Source: Cristatella mucedo (Eukaryota > Bryozoa > Phylactolaemata > Cristatellidae). Taken from it: a DNA stretch of 64,000 nucleotides. The notes below the pieces were generated by a model, which saw nothing but the letters and a program-made list of their open reading frames with translations, searched no databases and had not been told where the DNA came from. Each line of letters starts with the position of its first letter. Position 1 is the first letter of the stretch. The position numbers and the translations under genes are program-made. Location: the NCBI GenBank assembly GCA_009760855.2, contig WPIO01000014.1:2781501-2845500 (forward strand), in the 5' to 3' direction. Shown piece after piece: positions 44,301-49,623 of this stretch.

Positions 44301-45286
44301 TGCGCCCTAAGATAACCTAATCCCTATTCAGGCGCTTCACACGTGTCACGGGCTTGTGCTCACGACCTCAGCCATCAATTAAACTCACCTTGACCTAGTC
44401 GGAGCGAGCTCCGTAACCACTGAGCCAAACCAGGGCAGCGTAGTCACAATGACTTTCTGATCGGCCAACCATCGCTAAGACTGACTTTCAAGGCCAGGTT
44501 GTTAATCTTTTCAGTTCCATTGAGACATAATCTTTAAAACTGTTGCATATCTAACGTGCTGATCAAGATCCTATTCATTTATATTTTACAATTAAAGGAA
44601 CAATTCATTTTTTAATTTCAATTATCCTAGCACATATTAAAGCTAGGCATACACAGCGATAATAACATCCCCTGATTTTTTTATATGGAACTCAGCATAA
44701 ATATACTGTCTTATTATTAATATGCATATCACAAAGGGCTCAACTAAAGCGTGGTGTCCATGATTTGTGTTTACGGGTCTCTTTCACTCACGGAATAACG
44801 TACTTGTTGACAAATTATATAGGCTAATTATTTATAAAACGCATGTCTCCGACACTCAATGTTCTTACTCGTGTCAGGATCTTGTATGATGCTTTCCCAA
44901 TACTATCTGCTACACAGGCCATTAGTTGAATCTTCGAGCTTTATACGGTGAACAGTACTGTCATTCTTTGGTGTTAATGCCTCGTCAATACCAATAACCT
45001 TATAATTGCATGAGTACCCCTGGATAACTTACAGCGTTTCTCTTACACTTATTATTCTCTTACTCTTATTATTTAAATGTGTCCTACATATTCCTACTTA
45101 CCTATTATTGACTACTATCTATAATTTTAGGTTGTCACCGGATTTATAATGTGCATCACAGGAATTTTTATGGTTACCGGCATGACCATAACACTTGGAA
45201 ACTCTTACTTTGGGTTGGACACATTTCCTTATGGTACCCTCTCAAACGTGTCTAGTGTTTTTCCCACATCTCCAGAATCTGTATAG
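19081..45286 (+). CDS. SLC13-family sodium/carboxylate (or sulfate) cotransporter, gene 2
   Basis: Eleven exons are recognised: 19081-19212, 27445-27594, 30121-30431, 30644-30880, 32956-33087, 33287-33367, 36002-36106, 37871-37959, 40156-40320, 40441-40578 and 45131-45286. Every junction except 37959 to 40156 agrees in phase. Family landmarks in order are YWMTEAIP, NVHKRI, WISNTAATAMM (first SNT hairpin), STIGGMATLTGTPTN, the WLLLQLIFIGF helix, DPGNVGGW, TSNMTVATLFLP (second hairpin) and LPVSSPTNAIVF. The 40-60 residues with the Gly-Gly-Gly segment between exons 8 and 9 have no intact exon, and direct splicing there would shift the frame. The gene is therefore either damaged or uses an exon I cannot see. 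Substrate is undetermined. Confidence 0.85.
19281..19349. repeat. (GA)n microsatellite in intron 1 of SLC13 gene 2
   Basis: About 34 GA dinucleotides without interruption, starting 70 nt after the exon 1 donor. Confidence 0.95.
19990..20025 (+). promoter_or_regulatory. TATA-like promoter motif within intron 1
   Basis: TATATAAG at 19990-19997 sits in a GC-richer stretch with a possible start region about 30 bases downstream (CTATTCTGGTCC). It may be a buried LTR promoter or chance. No coding start follows closely. Confidence 0.3.
20340..21036 (-). mobile_element. LINE-B C-terminal region fragment, decayed
   Basis: Antisense match to the LINE-B C-terminal coding part (GTGAGTTCCAGGCTTTGGGA, AATAATTTGAGG, GGCAACTGCGACGCTCACGACAG-type words). 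Minus-strand frames at 20489-20858 are broken. A 30-bp tandem duplication lies at 20711-20762. The end at about 21036 abuts a LINE-A tail. Confidence 0.75.
21038..21870 (-). mobile_element. LINE-A 3' half, decayed
   Basis: It starts with the complement of the LINE-A tail (ATGTAATTTAATGTAATGTA) and the 3' untranslated words CCACAAAGA and GGTGTTACGC. It continues through the C-terminal coding region (a minus frame at 21130-21378 includes FPVILSCYFHATHFLDCPPDSAMLLTFSL). Many stops are present. The LINE-A tail seems to have inserted next to or into the LINE-B at 20340. Confidence 0.75.
21871..22335 (-). mobile_element. LINE-B fragments: RT part broken by a 3' end piece
   Basis: Complement of the LINE-B RT region (22007-22273 minus frame: STACDTIDPKVFVERLPSRLDIAGTALLWLRSYLSGRL...YGVPHG). 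Before it, at about 21912-22003, a LINE-B 3' hairpin tail sits with AT-rich border (ATACATTTGATATTGTGTCATC, GAACTCAATCTCTATC). The piece at 21871-21900 resembles the FHFYADD coding segment. The order suggests one LINE-B end inserted in another. Confidence 0.6.
22385..22470 (+). mobile_element. LINE-B 3' end fragment, sense
   Basis: TAAAGTGCCTAGATAGAGAT, GGGTTCTCTGAGGGCACTAT and ATCAAATGTATTGTTATTAC match the hairpin and tail in sense orientation. No coding part is left. Confidence 0.75.
22471..26499. other. Intron 1 of SLC13 gene 2, no further feature recognised
   Basis: About 4 kb without a coding exon or RNA gene that I can support. A GC-rich patch at 22680-23200 contains a perfect small hairpin at 23033-23051 and open frames of about 75 codons without family resemblance. 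A run of 12 C lies near 25743. Confidence 0.4.
23033..23051. repeat. Perfect GC hairpin
   Basis: CCCGCGTC, a GGC loop and GACGCGGG form a perfect 8-bp stem. No run of T follows, so it is not a typical terminator. Function unknown. Confidence 0.6.
26505..26590 (+). mobile_element. LINE-B 3' end fragment, sense
   Basis: TTTGCAGTAAATGTCAAGTC, then CTAGAAAGATATCGAGTTAT and CTGAGGGCGCTATATAAAAC, followed by TTGCTATTATTATT. This is a degraded hairpin tail of LINE-B. Confidence 0.7.
27090..27179 (-). mobile_element. LINE-B 3' end fragment
   Basis: An (AAT)-rich border followed by GCACTTGATAAAGCGCCCTC, AGAACTCAATCTCTTTC and TTTGCTGCAA. Only the last 90 bases of the element are present. Confidence 0.8.
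27445..27594 (+). CDS. SLC13 transporter gene 2, exon 2
   Basis: This exon is 150 nt (50 codons, phase 0) between CTGTACCTAG and GTGAGC. It encodes the second membrane region, MLLLMAIYWMTEAIPISATALIPTVLLPLMGV, with the family block YW.TEA(I/L)P, and ends in ADVAKCYQK. Human members have the same order (MA-YWCTE-IPL, LFPL.GI, VCVQYMKD). It splices in phase from exon 1 and to exon 3. Confidence 0.92.
27839..29412 (-). mobile_element. LINE-B copy with long RT frame
   Basis: The 3' end is at 27839 (hairpin and AATAAT border) and the 5' truncation is near 29412. It contains the best LINE-B open frame in the window (28063-29319). It sits in intron 2 of SLC13 gene 2, in opposite orientation. Relative freshness is suggested by the long uninterrupted frame and by close similarity to the copy at 52034-52978. 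Confidence 0.92.
28063..29319 (-). CDS. LINE-B ORF2 fragment: reverse transcriptase and C-terminal region
   Basis: A 418-codon frame. RT motifs by residue are AFDTIDH at 46-52, [13 protein letters not shown] at about 99-111, and the catalytic ADD at 133-135 (here in FHADD rather than the usual FYADD). [15 protein letters not shown] follows, then the C-terminal blocks [50 protein letters not shown] and KAWNSLPTCVRTSPDL. The first 28 residues are in the wrong frame: one extra C in a CCC run near 29238, compared with other copies, shifts it. The His in FHADD and the 5' truncation mean it is probably inactive. Confidence 0.85.
   Translation of the reverse strand: MLVSSSLAIELITPQSQHCLGYTTTYLGNADKGRVSLLVLLDLSVAFDTIDHKVLLEQLSSHLGITGTALQWFRPYLSGRLQSIDVNGQRSSEVPLKYGVPQGSVLGPVLFTVYTLPLADVIAKHNVGFHFHADDTQLYLCFDPSQPSSTSNSLNSLAACIDDIRTWMAANFQKLNDDKTNLLIMGKPSVNHKLERLTLKIGSVSISPVESAQNLGVIFQSDLSLDDNINSTVKSAYFQLHNIAEIRACLDKDTPSKLVHAFVTSRLDFCNSLLTGLSACAIRRLQLVQNSAARLVCRERRSCHITPLLADLHWLPIKRRIDFKVLSLTFRSLHSMAPAYLSDILPHQAKHRTTRFSESNSLKIPCTNLKSFGDRAFSSYAPKAWNSLPTCVRTSPDLNSFKRNLKTHLFRAAFSGSL
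30121..30431 (+). CDS. SLC13 transporter gene 2, exon 3 with first SNT motif
   Basis: This exon is 311 nt, phase 0 in and 2 out, between TTCTTTCAG and GTAAGT. It encodes DTVMLLMGGFLVAAAVESSNVHKRI, then a helix, LGFMVPTWFLSMWISNTAATAMMVPIVQAVIEEL and a polar cytosolic loop. WISNTA(A/T)-AMM is the first Ser-Asn-Thr hairpin of the transporter, part of the sodium and substrate site, and it is intact here. The loop (SQTSSNASDSNDEV) carries an NAS sequon but should face the cytosol. Confidence 0.95.
30644..30880 (+). CDS. SLC13 transporter gene 2, exon 4
   Basis: This exon is 237 nt, phase 2 in and 2 out, between TATTTTATGACAG and GTAGAT. It encodes the end of a long polar loop, then RALSLSICYASTIGGMATLTGTPTNIILIEILE. 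The block S(I/T)GG-ATLTGT-(P/A)N is diagnostic of SLC13. The donor (AAAG|GTAGAT) is acceptable but not ideal. Confidence 0.93.
31090..31260 (+). mobile_element. LINE-B fragment
   Basis: ACTGGCTCCCAATCAAGCAT, then GAATTCAAGGTCTTGTCTTA and CCCGCTCTGCTAACTTAATC, match the C-terminal coding part (DLHWLPIKQRIDFKVLSL). Frames are broken and no 3' hairpin is left. Confidence 0.65.
31573..31610. repeat. Perfect 15-bp inverted repeat with 8-nt loop
   Basis: GTGCACAGGAGGCAC at 31573-31587 and its exact complement at 31596-31610, with ATGCACCG between. The words GCACCGGTGCC also repeat around it (from about 31555). It lies 34 bases before the telomere-like array. Confidence 0.9.
31644..31903. repeat. 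Tandem array of an 8-bp telomere-like unit
   Basis: About 32 units of CCCTAGAA (complement TTCTAGGG), with variants CCCTAAAA, CCCTAAAG, CCCTTGAA, CCCCAGAA and CCATTGAA. A block of six units, 48 bp long, occurs twice in succession (about 31685-31780), which is a small higher-order repeat. The unit resembles the metazoan telomere repeat CCCTAA with two bases added. It is interstitial, inside intron 4 of SLC13 gene 2. Confidence 0.95.
31904..32955. other. Intron sequence, moderately GC-rich, no feature recognised
   Basis: About 1 kb with scattered C-rich patches (for example 32120-32340). The open frame 32002-32184 has no family resemblance. Nothing else is supported. Confidence 0.4.
32956..33087 (+). 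CDS. SLC13 transporter gene 2, exon 5
   Basis: This exon is 132 nt, phase 2 in and 2 out, between TATTGTTTCAG and GTGAGT. It encodes FSARHNNFDFNLNFFTWMVIGVPLSAALLLLCWLLLQLIFIGFR. Human members have VNF.SW..F.FP...ILL.L.W.WLQ.LF.GF at this place. The pairing SF then W and the LLLQ-IF-GF helix make the call firm. Confidence 0.88.
33287..33367 (+). CDS. SLC13 transporter gene 2, exon 6
   Basis: A small exon of 81 nt, phase 2 in and 2 out, between CTGTCTGATCAG and GTAAGT. It encodes CSRENSEQGKWIKTIIQEEHAKLQTF. The family has a cytosolic stretch ...VIKEEYRKLGPMTF here, so IIQEEHAKLQTFS fits well. It was found by phase and family pattern because it is too short to stand out as an open frame. Confidence 0.85.
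34185..35098 (-). mobile_element. LINE-A 3' half
   Basis: It starts with the complement of the LINE-A 3' untranslated region (TGGTATCTCCGTTTGTAACT, GCCACAAAGACTA, GGTGTTACCC) and continues through a minus frame (34164-34610) with LHKFQRPRTLCSSMDNK and AGPRLWNSLPQCFRNDI. It ends in RT sequence near 35098 (complement of KLSDDKTRLLLIGHPKHV). Indels break the frame upstream. Confidence 0.82.
36002..36106 (+). CDS. SLC13 transporter gene 2, exon 7
   Basis: This exon is 105 nt, phase 2 in and 2 out, between CATCTTCCCAG and GTGAGT. It encodes FNEGVVVAHLALLIVLWLSKDPGNVGGWDLLFKTG. The pattern helix-LW..(R/K)(E/D)PG...GW..LF is shared with human members. Small exon, high confidence because both splice sites and both phases fit. 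Confidence 0.9.
37871..37959 (+). CDS. SLC13 transporter gene 2, exon 8
   Basis: This exon is 89 nt, phase 2 in and 1 out, between GTTAACTGCAG and GTACTA. It encodes YVSDATVALLVGLLLFIIPAKRPGFLGGQ, matching the family block (V/Y)-(S/T)D-TVA...GFLLF..P(S/A)K.P. It leaves one base (G) that must be completed by two bases of the next exon, which the exon at 40156 (phase 0) cannot supply. Confidence 0.9.
38465..38504. repeat. Short tandem repeat of TTCTAGCTTCTTGC
   Basis: A 14-bp unit present about 2.5 times. Confidence 0.7.
39371..39425 (+). pseudogene. Possible relic of the missing SLC13 exon between exons 8 and 9
   Basis: After CGTCGTCAG the first two bases complete the phase left by exon 8. 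The frame then reads VGMPFLWSTARRPLIIVR before a TAG just past a weak GTAGAT donor. The overlapping frame reads QDARLLLSGRCIQM. The family expects L-x-W...PW..LLL-GGGFALAD here, so both frames look like a decayed version with indels. The donor phase does not fit the next exon. A second weak candidate is 39109-39155 (GQPLLLRIGGIMQADS), which fits both phases but has poor splice sites. These are comparisons by eye only. Confidence 0.25.
40156..40320 (+). CDS. SLC13 transporter gene 2, exon 9 with second SNT-type motif
   Basis: This exon is 165 nt (55 codons, phase 0 in and out) between TATTATTTTAG and GTAAGA. It encodes VSKLSSNISNLLDLFLKDLPSWALIIVTCSVTTVVTQLTSNMTVATLFLPIIGYV. It matches gene 1 exon 3381-3545 in length, phase and the TSN.TVATLFLPI block. 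Gene 2 has Ser-Asn-Met where gene 1 has Ser-Asn-Thr. The early part (VSKLSSNIS) has lost the SGL.(V/E)..G pattern that gene 1 and human proteins keep. Confidence 0.92.
40441..40578 (+). CDS. SLC13 transporter gene 2, exon 10
   Basis: This exon is 138 nt (46 codons, phase 0) between TTCGTCTAG and GTGAGT. It encodes AESSHVHPLYLMLPACISTSFAFMLPVSSPTNAIVFASG and ends in LRVSDM. Same length as gene 1 exon 4679-4816. The intron before it is only 120 nt. Confidence 0.95.
40741..40795. repeat. Short tandem repeat, GCGCCTAGTACGAG type
   Basis: A 14-bp unit occurs about three times with single changes (GCGCCTAGTACGAG, GCGCCTAGCACGAG, GTGCCTAGT...). Confidence 0.75.
40925..41282 (+). mobile_element. LINE-B 3' fragment ending in a GA tract
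   Basis: Sense match to the LINE-B C-terminal end and 3' untranslated region (GCAACAAACTATTCC, GGAGACCCTGCC, GCCTGGAACTTACTACC, CCGGGTCCTTGTGATTTTTC). It runs up to GCAAAGTGCTTAGAGAGAGA, where the first arm of the hairpin ends. A long GA microsatellite replaces the rest of the hairpin and tail. Confidence 0.75.
41280..41362. repeat. (GA)n microsatellite, interrupted
   Basis: GA repeats with a few AAAGAG interruptions, continuing from the LINE-B hairpin arm AGAGAGAG. Confidence 0.92.
41640..43395 (+). mobile_element. LINE-B copy, sense, decayed
   Basis: The RT fingers begin near 41740 (complement-free match to PAPFKKAHVV, broken by stops). Palm frames are 41949-42194 (VFLLDLSTVFDTIHQKVLLERL) and 42058-42651 (DFYADDTQLYCCFDPSQP, MAANFLKLNEGETNLAAMGKPS). 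The C-terminal part follows from 42641. The 3' end near 43395 has a faint hairpin (AAAGTGCCTAGAAAGATATT...GGCACAGTAAA) and ATT repeats. It lies in intron 10 of SLC13 gene 2. Confidence 0.88.
43396..44289. other. Intron sequence, nothing recognised
   Basis: AT-rich. A moderately GC-rich stretch at 43420-43560 has an open frame on minus without family resemblance. Confidence 0.4.
44290..44436 (-). mobile_element. SINE S2, antisense
   Basis: The complement reads a tRNA-like head (GGTTTGGCTCAGTGGTTACG), a degraded B-box region (GGTCGTGAGCACAAGCCC) and then GAAGCGCCTGAATAGGGATT and TTATCTTAGGGCGC, the LINE-B-like hairpin. It has the same architecture as the sense copies at 46157, 48045 and 54428. 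Confidence 0.75.
45131..45286 (+). CDS. SLC13 transporter gene 2, last exon with stop
   Basis: This exon is 156 nt, phase 0, starting after CTATAATTTTAG and ending at TAG (45284-45286). It encodes the last helix (VVTGFIMCITGIFMVTGMTITLG) then NSYFGLDTFPYGTLSNVSSVFPTSPESV. The F.L..FP pattern is kept, but the usual WG before it is LG here. One sequon (NVS) is present. The tail is shorter than in gene 1. Confidence 0.88.
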   Translation, partial: VVTGFIMCITGIFMVTGMTITLGNSYFGLDTFPYGTLSNVSSVFPTSPESV

Positions 45287-46074
45287 AAATTTAAAATTTA
45301 GATGCCGCGTCAAATTTCCAACGCATGTTACAGAAAATAAACGATATCCAAATCATATGAGTTATCTTGAAATATTTGATTGAATAATCTTTCAACAGCT
45401 GCTATTGGTATTTCAAAGTGTGAACTCGCATCGTAAATTAGCAATAGAATATTTTCACACTAAAATAAATAATATTCAAAATGGCACTACGCACCAGCTG
45501 TATAAAAACAATCAACTCCGATCAATGGCTGGGTCTGTCATAGATGATTGCCCAAACTCGCCTCTCGTGGGGGTTTTGATTTCAATAGGTTTTCAATAAG
45601 GAATCCAGTAAGTGCGAACATCTAAAAAAGCATGAGCTAATAGTCGTCGCATTATTGCAAGCGTGGCTTTATTCACTGAGATGTCGATAATACCCCGAGA
45701 TAAGACTGAGCCTCTGACAGGCCTTCGCTGACTGAATTTGGACCCGTAGTTTGAGGACTGTAGTTGATGCATCAACTATAGTCGCATTGCAACTTAATAT
45801 ATATAAATAAGCTGTAGAAATTAGGAGTGAGAGAAAGTTTACCAACAAAGATGTAGCAACAAATGTGCAATAATAAACCAGGAAAAAGTGGTGATTCAAT
45901 AAAAGTGGGTTATTAAAGCGAAATGTAATACAGATCCCCTCAAAAATTTAAAAAGGAATTCAGCGTTGCTCCTGCTCCACACTGCTCGACGGTCCGTAAT
46001 GCAAGTCTATGAGATTAGTTGTATAAAATCCTCGTAGGTTGTGAAAGCCCCCGGAATTATTTTCAAGCGAGGGT
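45287..46074. other. 3' flank of SLC13 gene 2, nothing recognised
   Basis: AT-rich. AAATAAA-like words follow the stop within about 60 bases (GAAAATAAACG near 45333), a possible polyadenylation signal. Open frames here are short and unlike any family I know. Confidence 0.4.
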
Positions 46075-46515
46075 AATGTAATGTAATGTATCTCTGTCTG
46101 TAACTTCACTGAGCCACAAAGACTATATGGGTGTTACGCAGGAGAGTTTTGTATAGGTTAAGGTGCTCGCCCCGACCAAGGTCAGGCTGAGGTTGTGGGC
46201 TCGAGCCCCGAGGCATATGTGAAGCGCCTGAATAGAGATTTAGTTCTCTTGGGGCGCTATACAAATGAATTTTATTATTAATTATTAGCTCACTCACAAC
46301 CTAAGCGGCTTTCGGTACGCATTCGGTAGCCAACAGACTTCATCTCACGTAACAAAGAGAAAGTGGGGAGCATAGCAGTGTCCGGAGAGCAGTTAAGGTA
46401 GTGAGTAGCATAGAAGTAGTAGCTCAGGACCACTGGAGAGGATGAGCCATAGGCGGCAGCAGGAGCGTAGTTGTCGTTGCGTAAGATTCGTAGAGGCGAG
46501 TTCTACAGTCTAGGG
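46075..46515 (-). mobile_element. LINE-A 3' end, interrupted by SINE S2
   Basis: It starts with the complement of the LINE-A tail (TAATGTAATGTAATGTATCTC) and 3' untranslated words (GCCACAAAGACTATATGGGTG). It is broken at 46157-46287 and resumes with CTCACAACCTAAGCGGCTTTC through AGTTCTACAGTCTAGG, the complement of GPRLWNSL. Confidence 0.8.
46157..46287 (+). mobile_element. SINE S2, sense, nested in LINE-A
   Basis: The head GGTTAAGGTGCTCGCCCCGA and the B-box-like GGTTGTGGGCTCGAGCCCC are followed by GTGAAGCGCCTGAATAGAGA, TTTAGTTCTCTTGGGGCGCT and a TTATTATT tail. The second half is the LINE-B hairpin. Confidence 0.85.
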
Positions 46516-47870
46516 TAGTCTCTCACTAAGATGGCGGCTTGGCGGTCGTTCACTTACAGAGTCACGACTCGCCGACCTATACAACTAATACACAGTTGCC
46601 TATTTGTAGATTGAGCGCACTTTCAGCTTTGAGCAAAGCGCCCATAACAGCTAATTTGGCGCCGTTACGTCGTCGTTTGGCACAGAGCCAGCTCACTCCA
46701 ACCCATCCTGCTATGGGCAATACGCAAATAGCCAAAAGTGAGCGGGTTCTATGAACAAATGGTGGCGTATTATCTGACCTAAGGGGGTCGGTTCTTTCTC
46801 ATTTAAAAGCGACATGTCAAGCCAGCAGTAGCACACGTAGAGCGCCGTCGCTTCAAGAATAGCGGCAGGCAGTGGATGGCTGCCGCCACACGACCAAGCA
46901 ATCGCTGGGTTATGCCCAGCTCTACTGCGTACCGCACAGCTTCTGTGAGGCAAGTGATTTCACATACCCAACTACTCGCAGCCAGAGCGCGGCGGACGCA
47001 CTCTCAGCTCTCTCGCTAGAAGGTCGACGATTCGCTGAAAGTGAGAGGGCATAATTTCAAACGAGGATACTCGCAAAACAGCGGCAGCGAACAGTCAGTC
47101 AACCGGGCAGCAGGATGCTCTAGCAGTACCAAAATTACCTATATTAGAAGGAATAGTCCCACCTTTTGAGTGACCTTTAAGAGCCTTATTCTTCTTAGCT
47201 TACTCTTCTCGCTCTGAATTCCGGTGTGCTTGACTATCTCGTAGAGAACAGATGCTCGTCAGTGCGTCTTGACCGCTGCTTTCTAATTTTGAACAGGTAG
47301 GCCAAATAAGAAGGCGCGGGCGATGTGCGTAGGGAGCAGACGAACCATTCTTCGGGCACAACAAAATGGAGTCACTGCGCGGCTGTCAAAATTTAGATGC
47401 CTATCATACGCGCTTCATGCCTCTTACAGAAAATCAAATTTTCCATAGCAATAACTCAGGTGATTTCCGGAGCTTCGCACAAGAGCTCTGCAATTGCCGA
47501 GCATTGCAAAAAAAGTTAATTCCGCCACAGAAATTGTAAAATGAAAATTGATGTTTTACTAAAGAAGCTTCGAGCATGGCTATCTCAGAACACTGATCAT
47601 AAAGACGCGATAAAAGGCACCGCCGCTGGTCATAAGTAAATACCCGTTAGCCCCTAAGCATAATGTATGCTGAAGGTCTTAAACGTACTTAGAAGCACGC
47701 TTTTTGCCCAATATGAAAATAACATAGCTAATAACAATATATTATTAAAGCAATCTAAAGGAACAGAAGTTCTTTCCAAAAACTTTTTGTAGGTAGAAAA
47801 CAGTCTGTCAACTGATACTGATTAAACGTGTGCAATTGTAGCGCTCGTTAGTAAATTAAACCATTAAGCC
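46516..47870. other. Unassigned; GC-rich 46520-47110, AT-rich after
   Basis: The GC-rich part begins with TCTCTCACTAAGATGGCGGC and later contains CTGAAAGTGAGAGGGC (complement CCTCTCACTTTCAG), a possible short terminal inverted repeat of a decayed DNA transposon. Too weak to name. No gene is visible. Confidence 0.3.
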
Positions 47871-47871
47871 T

Positions 47872-48028
47872 CTGGGTCTTAGCCAAGGAGATAAGGTGCT
47901 CGCTCTCCACGACCCCGGTCGTAGGCTCGAGTACTGCGGTGGGAGATCCTTAAGTGCCCTCTGCAAGCGGTAGTGATAGCCTTAAGTAAAGGCTCTTCTG
48001 CCCCTATATTAGTAATAATAAAAGTAAT
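47872..48028 (+). mobile_element. SINE S1, sense
   Basis: GGTCTTAGCCAAGGAGATAA, then GGTGCTCGCTCTCCACGACC and the B box GGTCGTAGGCTCGAGTACTG. The tail GTAAAGGCTCTTCTGCCCCT is followed by a TAATAATA run. Same family as 15735-15890. Confidence 0.82.
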
Positions 48029-48044
48029 AATAATTGCCAGCACT

Positions 48045-48173
48045 GGTTTGGTCCAGTGATTGGGGTGATCTCCCTGACCAAGGTCTGGCCAAGGTTGTGG
48101 GCTCGAGCCCCGTGGAATATGCGAAGCGCCTGAATAGAGATTAAGTTCTCCTCAAGTTCTCGCCAAGTTCTCT
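48045..48173 (+). mobile_element. SINE S2, sense, directly after S1
   Basis: TTTGGTCCAGTGATTGGGGT, then GGTTGTGGGCTCGAGCCCC (B-box-like) and GCGAAGCGCCTGAATAGAGA, TTAAGTTCTC. The closing hairpin arm is missing. Confidence 0.8.
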
Positions 48174-48289
48174 GTAGATCTACATCAAAGACATCGTCTC
48201 TCACTGTTGTGATCATGCGACCTCTTCTGGCTGTTTCACCTTGTTTACAAAAAATCATTTGGTGTTCTACAAAACAATGTAGTTCGTAA

Positions 48290-48960
48290 TTGAAGGGCTA
48301 TTATTCATTACAAGAGACTTTAACATTTAAATTGATGACCCTAGCAATTTCCAGGTTCACTTCTTTCTTGATTGTCTGGAGAAAGTTCTGCTTAAACTAG
48401 CACGTTAGCTACACGACTTATTTAGGTGAAAATATTCTGCGTCTCGTGATCCCTAAGGATATCTACCCGGCAGACTTTGTTGTGTGACAGATTACAATGT
48501 TGAATCATTGCTCAATCTCGTTTACTGTTCATGTTCCGCTAGAGGAACAGGACAACATCGATTTGGTCCAGCGAGAAAACTTATAAGAGCAGTGATGCAG
48601 TGAATGTTTAAAACATGCCCGTGATGCTAAACTTATTGATCTGTACCTAGACCCTGCCGACCTCATCAATATCGTCATTGATGCAGTAAAATTGAAACTT
48701 AGGAGAGCTCTTGGTGAGCATGGTCCTTCTGAATTTTGGCTGTGTTTGGAGTCGTAAATTATCTATATGTTTACCAAAAACCCGAATATATGCCGTGTAA
48801 AGCGAAGGCTTGAATGCGACTTCAGAAAGGTCTGACGCCAATATAGACAGTTTATTAGACGTTATCCATGTCTGCACCCGGAAGTTTGAAGCTGCAAGGG
48901 CTTCTTTTTATTTACTCGGAAACTGAAGTCCGACTTGCCAAAGCAATCATTTAATTGACT
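48290..48960 (+). mobile_element. Decayed LINE fragment: endonuclease end and linker
   Basis: A broken plus frame reads LLFITRDFNIHIDDPSNFQVHFFLDCLEKVLL, matching the (G)DFNIHVDDPSN block of the apurinic-like endonuclease of CR1/L2-type elements. It is followed by linker-like sequence up to a lysine/arginine-rich end near 48950. Many stops. This is the only trace of an endonuclease domain in the window. I cannot say whether it belongs to LINE-A or LINE-B. Confidence 0.6.
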
Positions 48961-48981
48961 ACTCGGATCGATCTCACTATA

Positions 48982-49169
48982 CTTGTGGTTCTCACTCCTT
49001 CTAATGCTGCGACCCTTTAATACAGTTCTTCATGTTGTGGCGACCCCCAACCATAAAAGTATTGTGTGCAAAAGGTGGAAATGCTTGCTTTCCGATGGTT
49101 TTAGGTGACCCCTGTGAAAGGGCTGTTCAACTCCCAAAGGGGTCGTGACCAACAGGTTGAGAACCACTC
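48982..49169. mobile_element. SPIN-like miniature hAT DNA transposon
   Basis: The element has terminal inverted repeats TGTGGTTCTCA... and ...GGTTGAGAACCAC, matching the hAT end CAGTGGTTCTCAACC. Inside are TAATGCTGCGACCCTTTAAT, ACAGTTCTTCATGTTGTGGC, GACCCCCAACCATAAAA and, at the other end, TTCCGATGGTTTTAGG and GACCCCTGTGAAAGGG. From memory these match both ends of the SPIN family of hAT elements, best known in mammals and other tetrapods. It is about 188 bp, has no transposase, and is an internally deleted copy. The flanks are only roughly compatible with an 8-bp target duplication (CTCACTAT / CTCCTAGA). Confidence 0.85.
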
Positions 49170-49623
49170 TCCTAGATTGAGGAAATCACTGCCACTGTTC
49201 TTAGCAAACGTAATTTACTCTCCTGCTACCAACTGTGCCACATCCTATCCATTTCTGCCTCGATGAAGGCCGCAGACAAAGTTTCTTGGATTGATACTCT
49301 TAACAGTATATCAATTCGGACGTGCCGGGCATGGTGCAGCCCATCATGGCGGTTATATTGCTCAAATTTCCATGCAGCCACAATGGCTAGGTACAAGACA
49401 TAGAGGCAAGGTCCAGTCACCTTCAACATCGCAATGCAGGCAGTCGTGGTAGGTAGCTTGTGGGGCTTCCTGTGATTTGTGGCAGATCTGAGGACGTAAC
49501 CGCCAATCGAGATGGATCTCCTCTCTGATAATATTGTCTGCCGCTAAGTGCGCCGAGAGAGTAATGTTAAACCAACATTAGGATAATTAACTGCTAGAAC
49601 ATATTTGTGAAAAGATTAATAGC
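49170..49623. other. No feature recognised
   Basis: Spacer of 450 bases without coding or repeat signature. Confidence 0.4.

Noticed and set aside
46516..47060. Possible DNA transposon with short inverted ends (TCTCTCACT ... AGTGAGAGG)
   Set aside because: The inverted words are only about 9 bases, the sub-terminal sequence does not pair well, and I see no target duplication or transposase.
47880..47945. tRNA gene suggested by A-box and B-box-like words
   Set aside because: No acceptor stem closes and the same sequence recurs as a SINE with a fixed tail.
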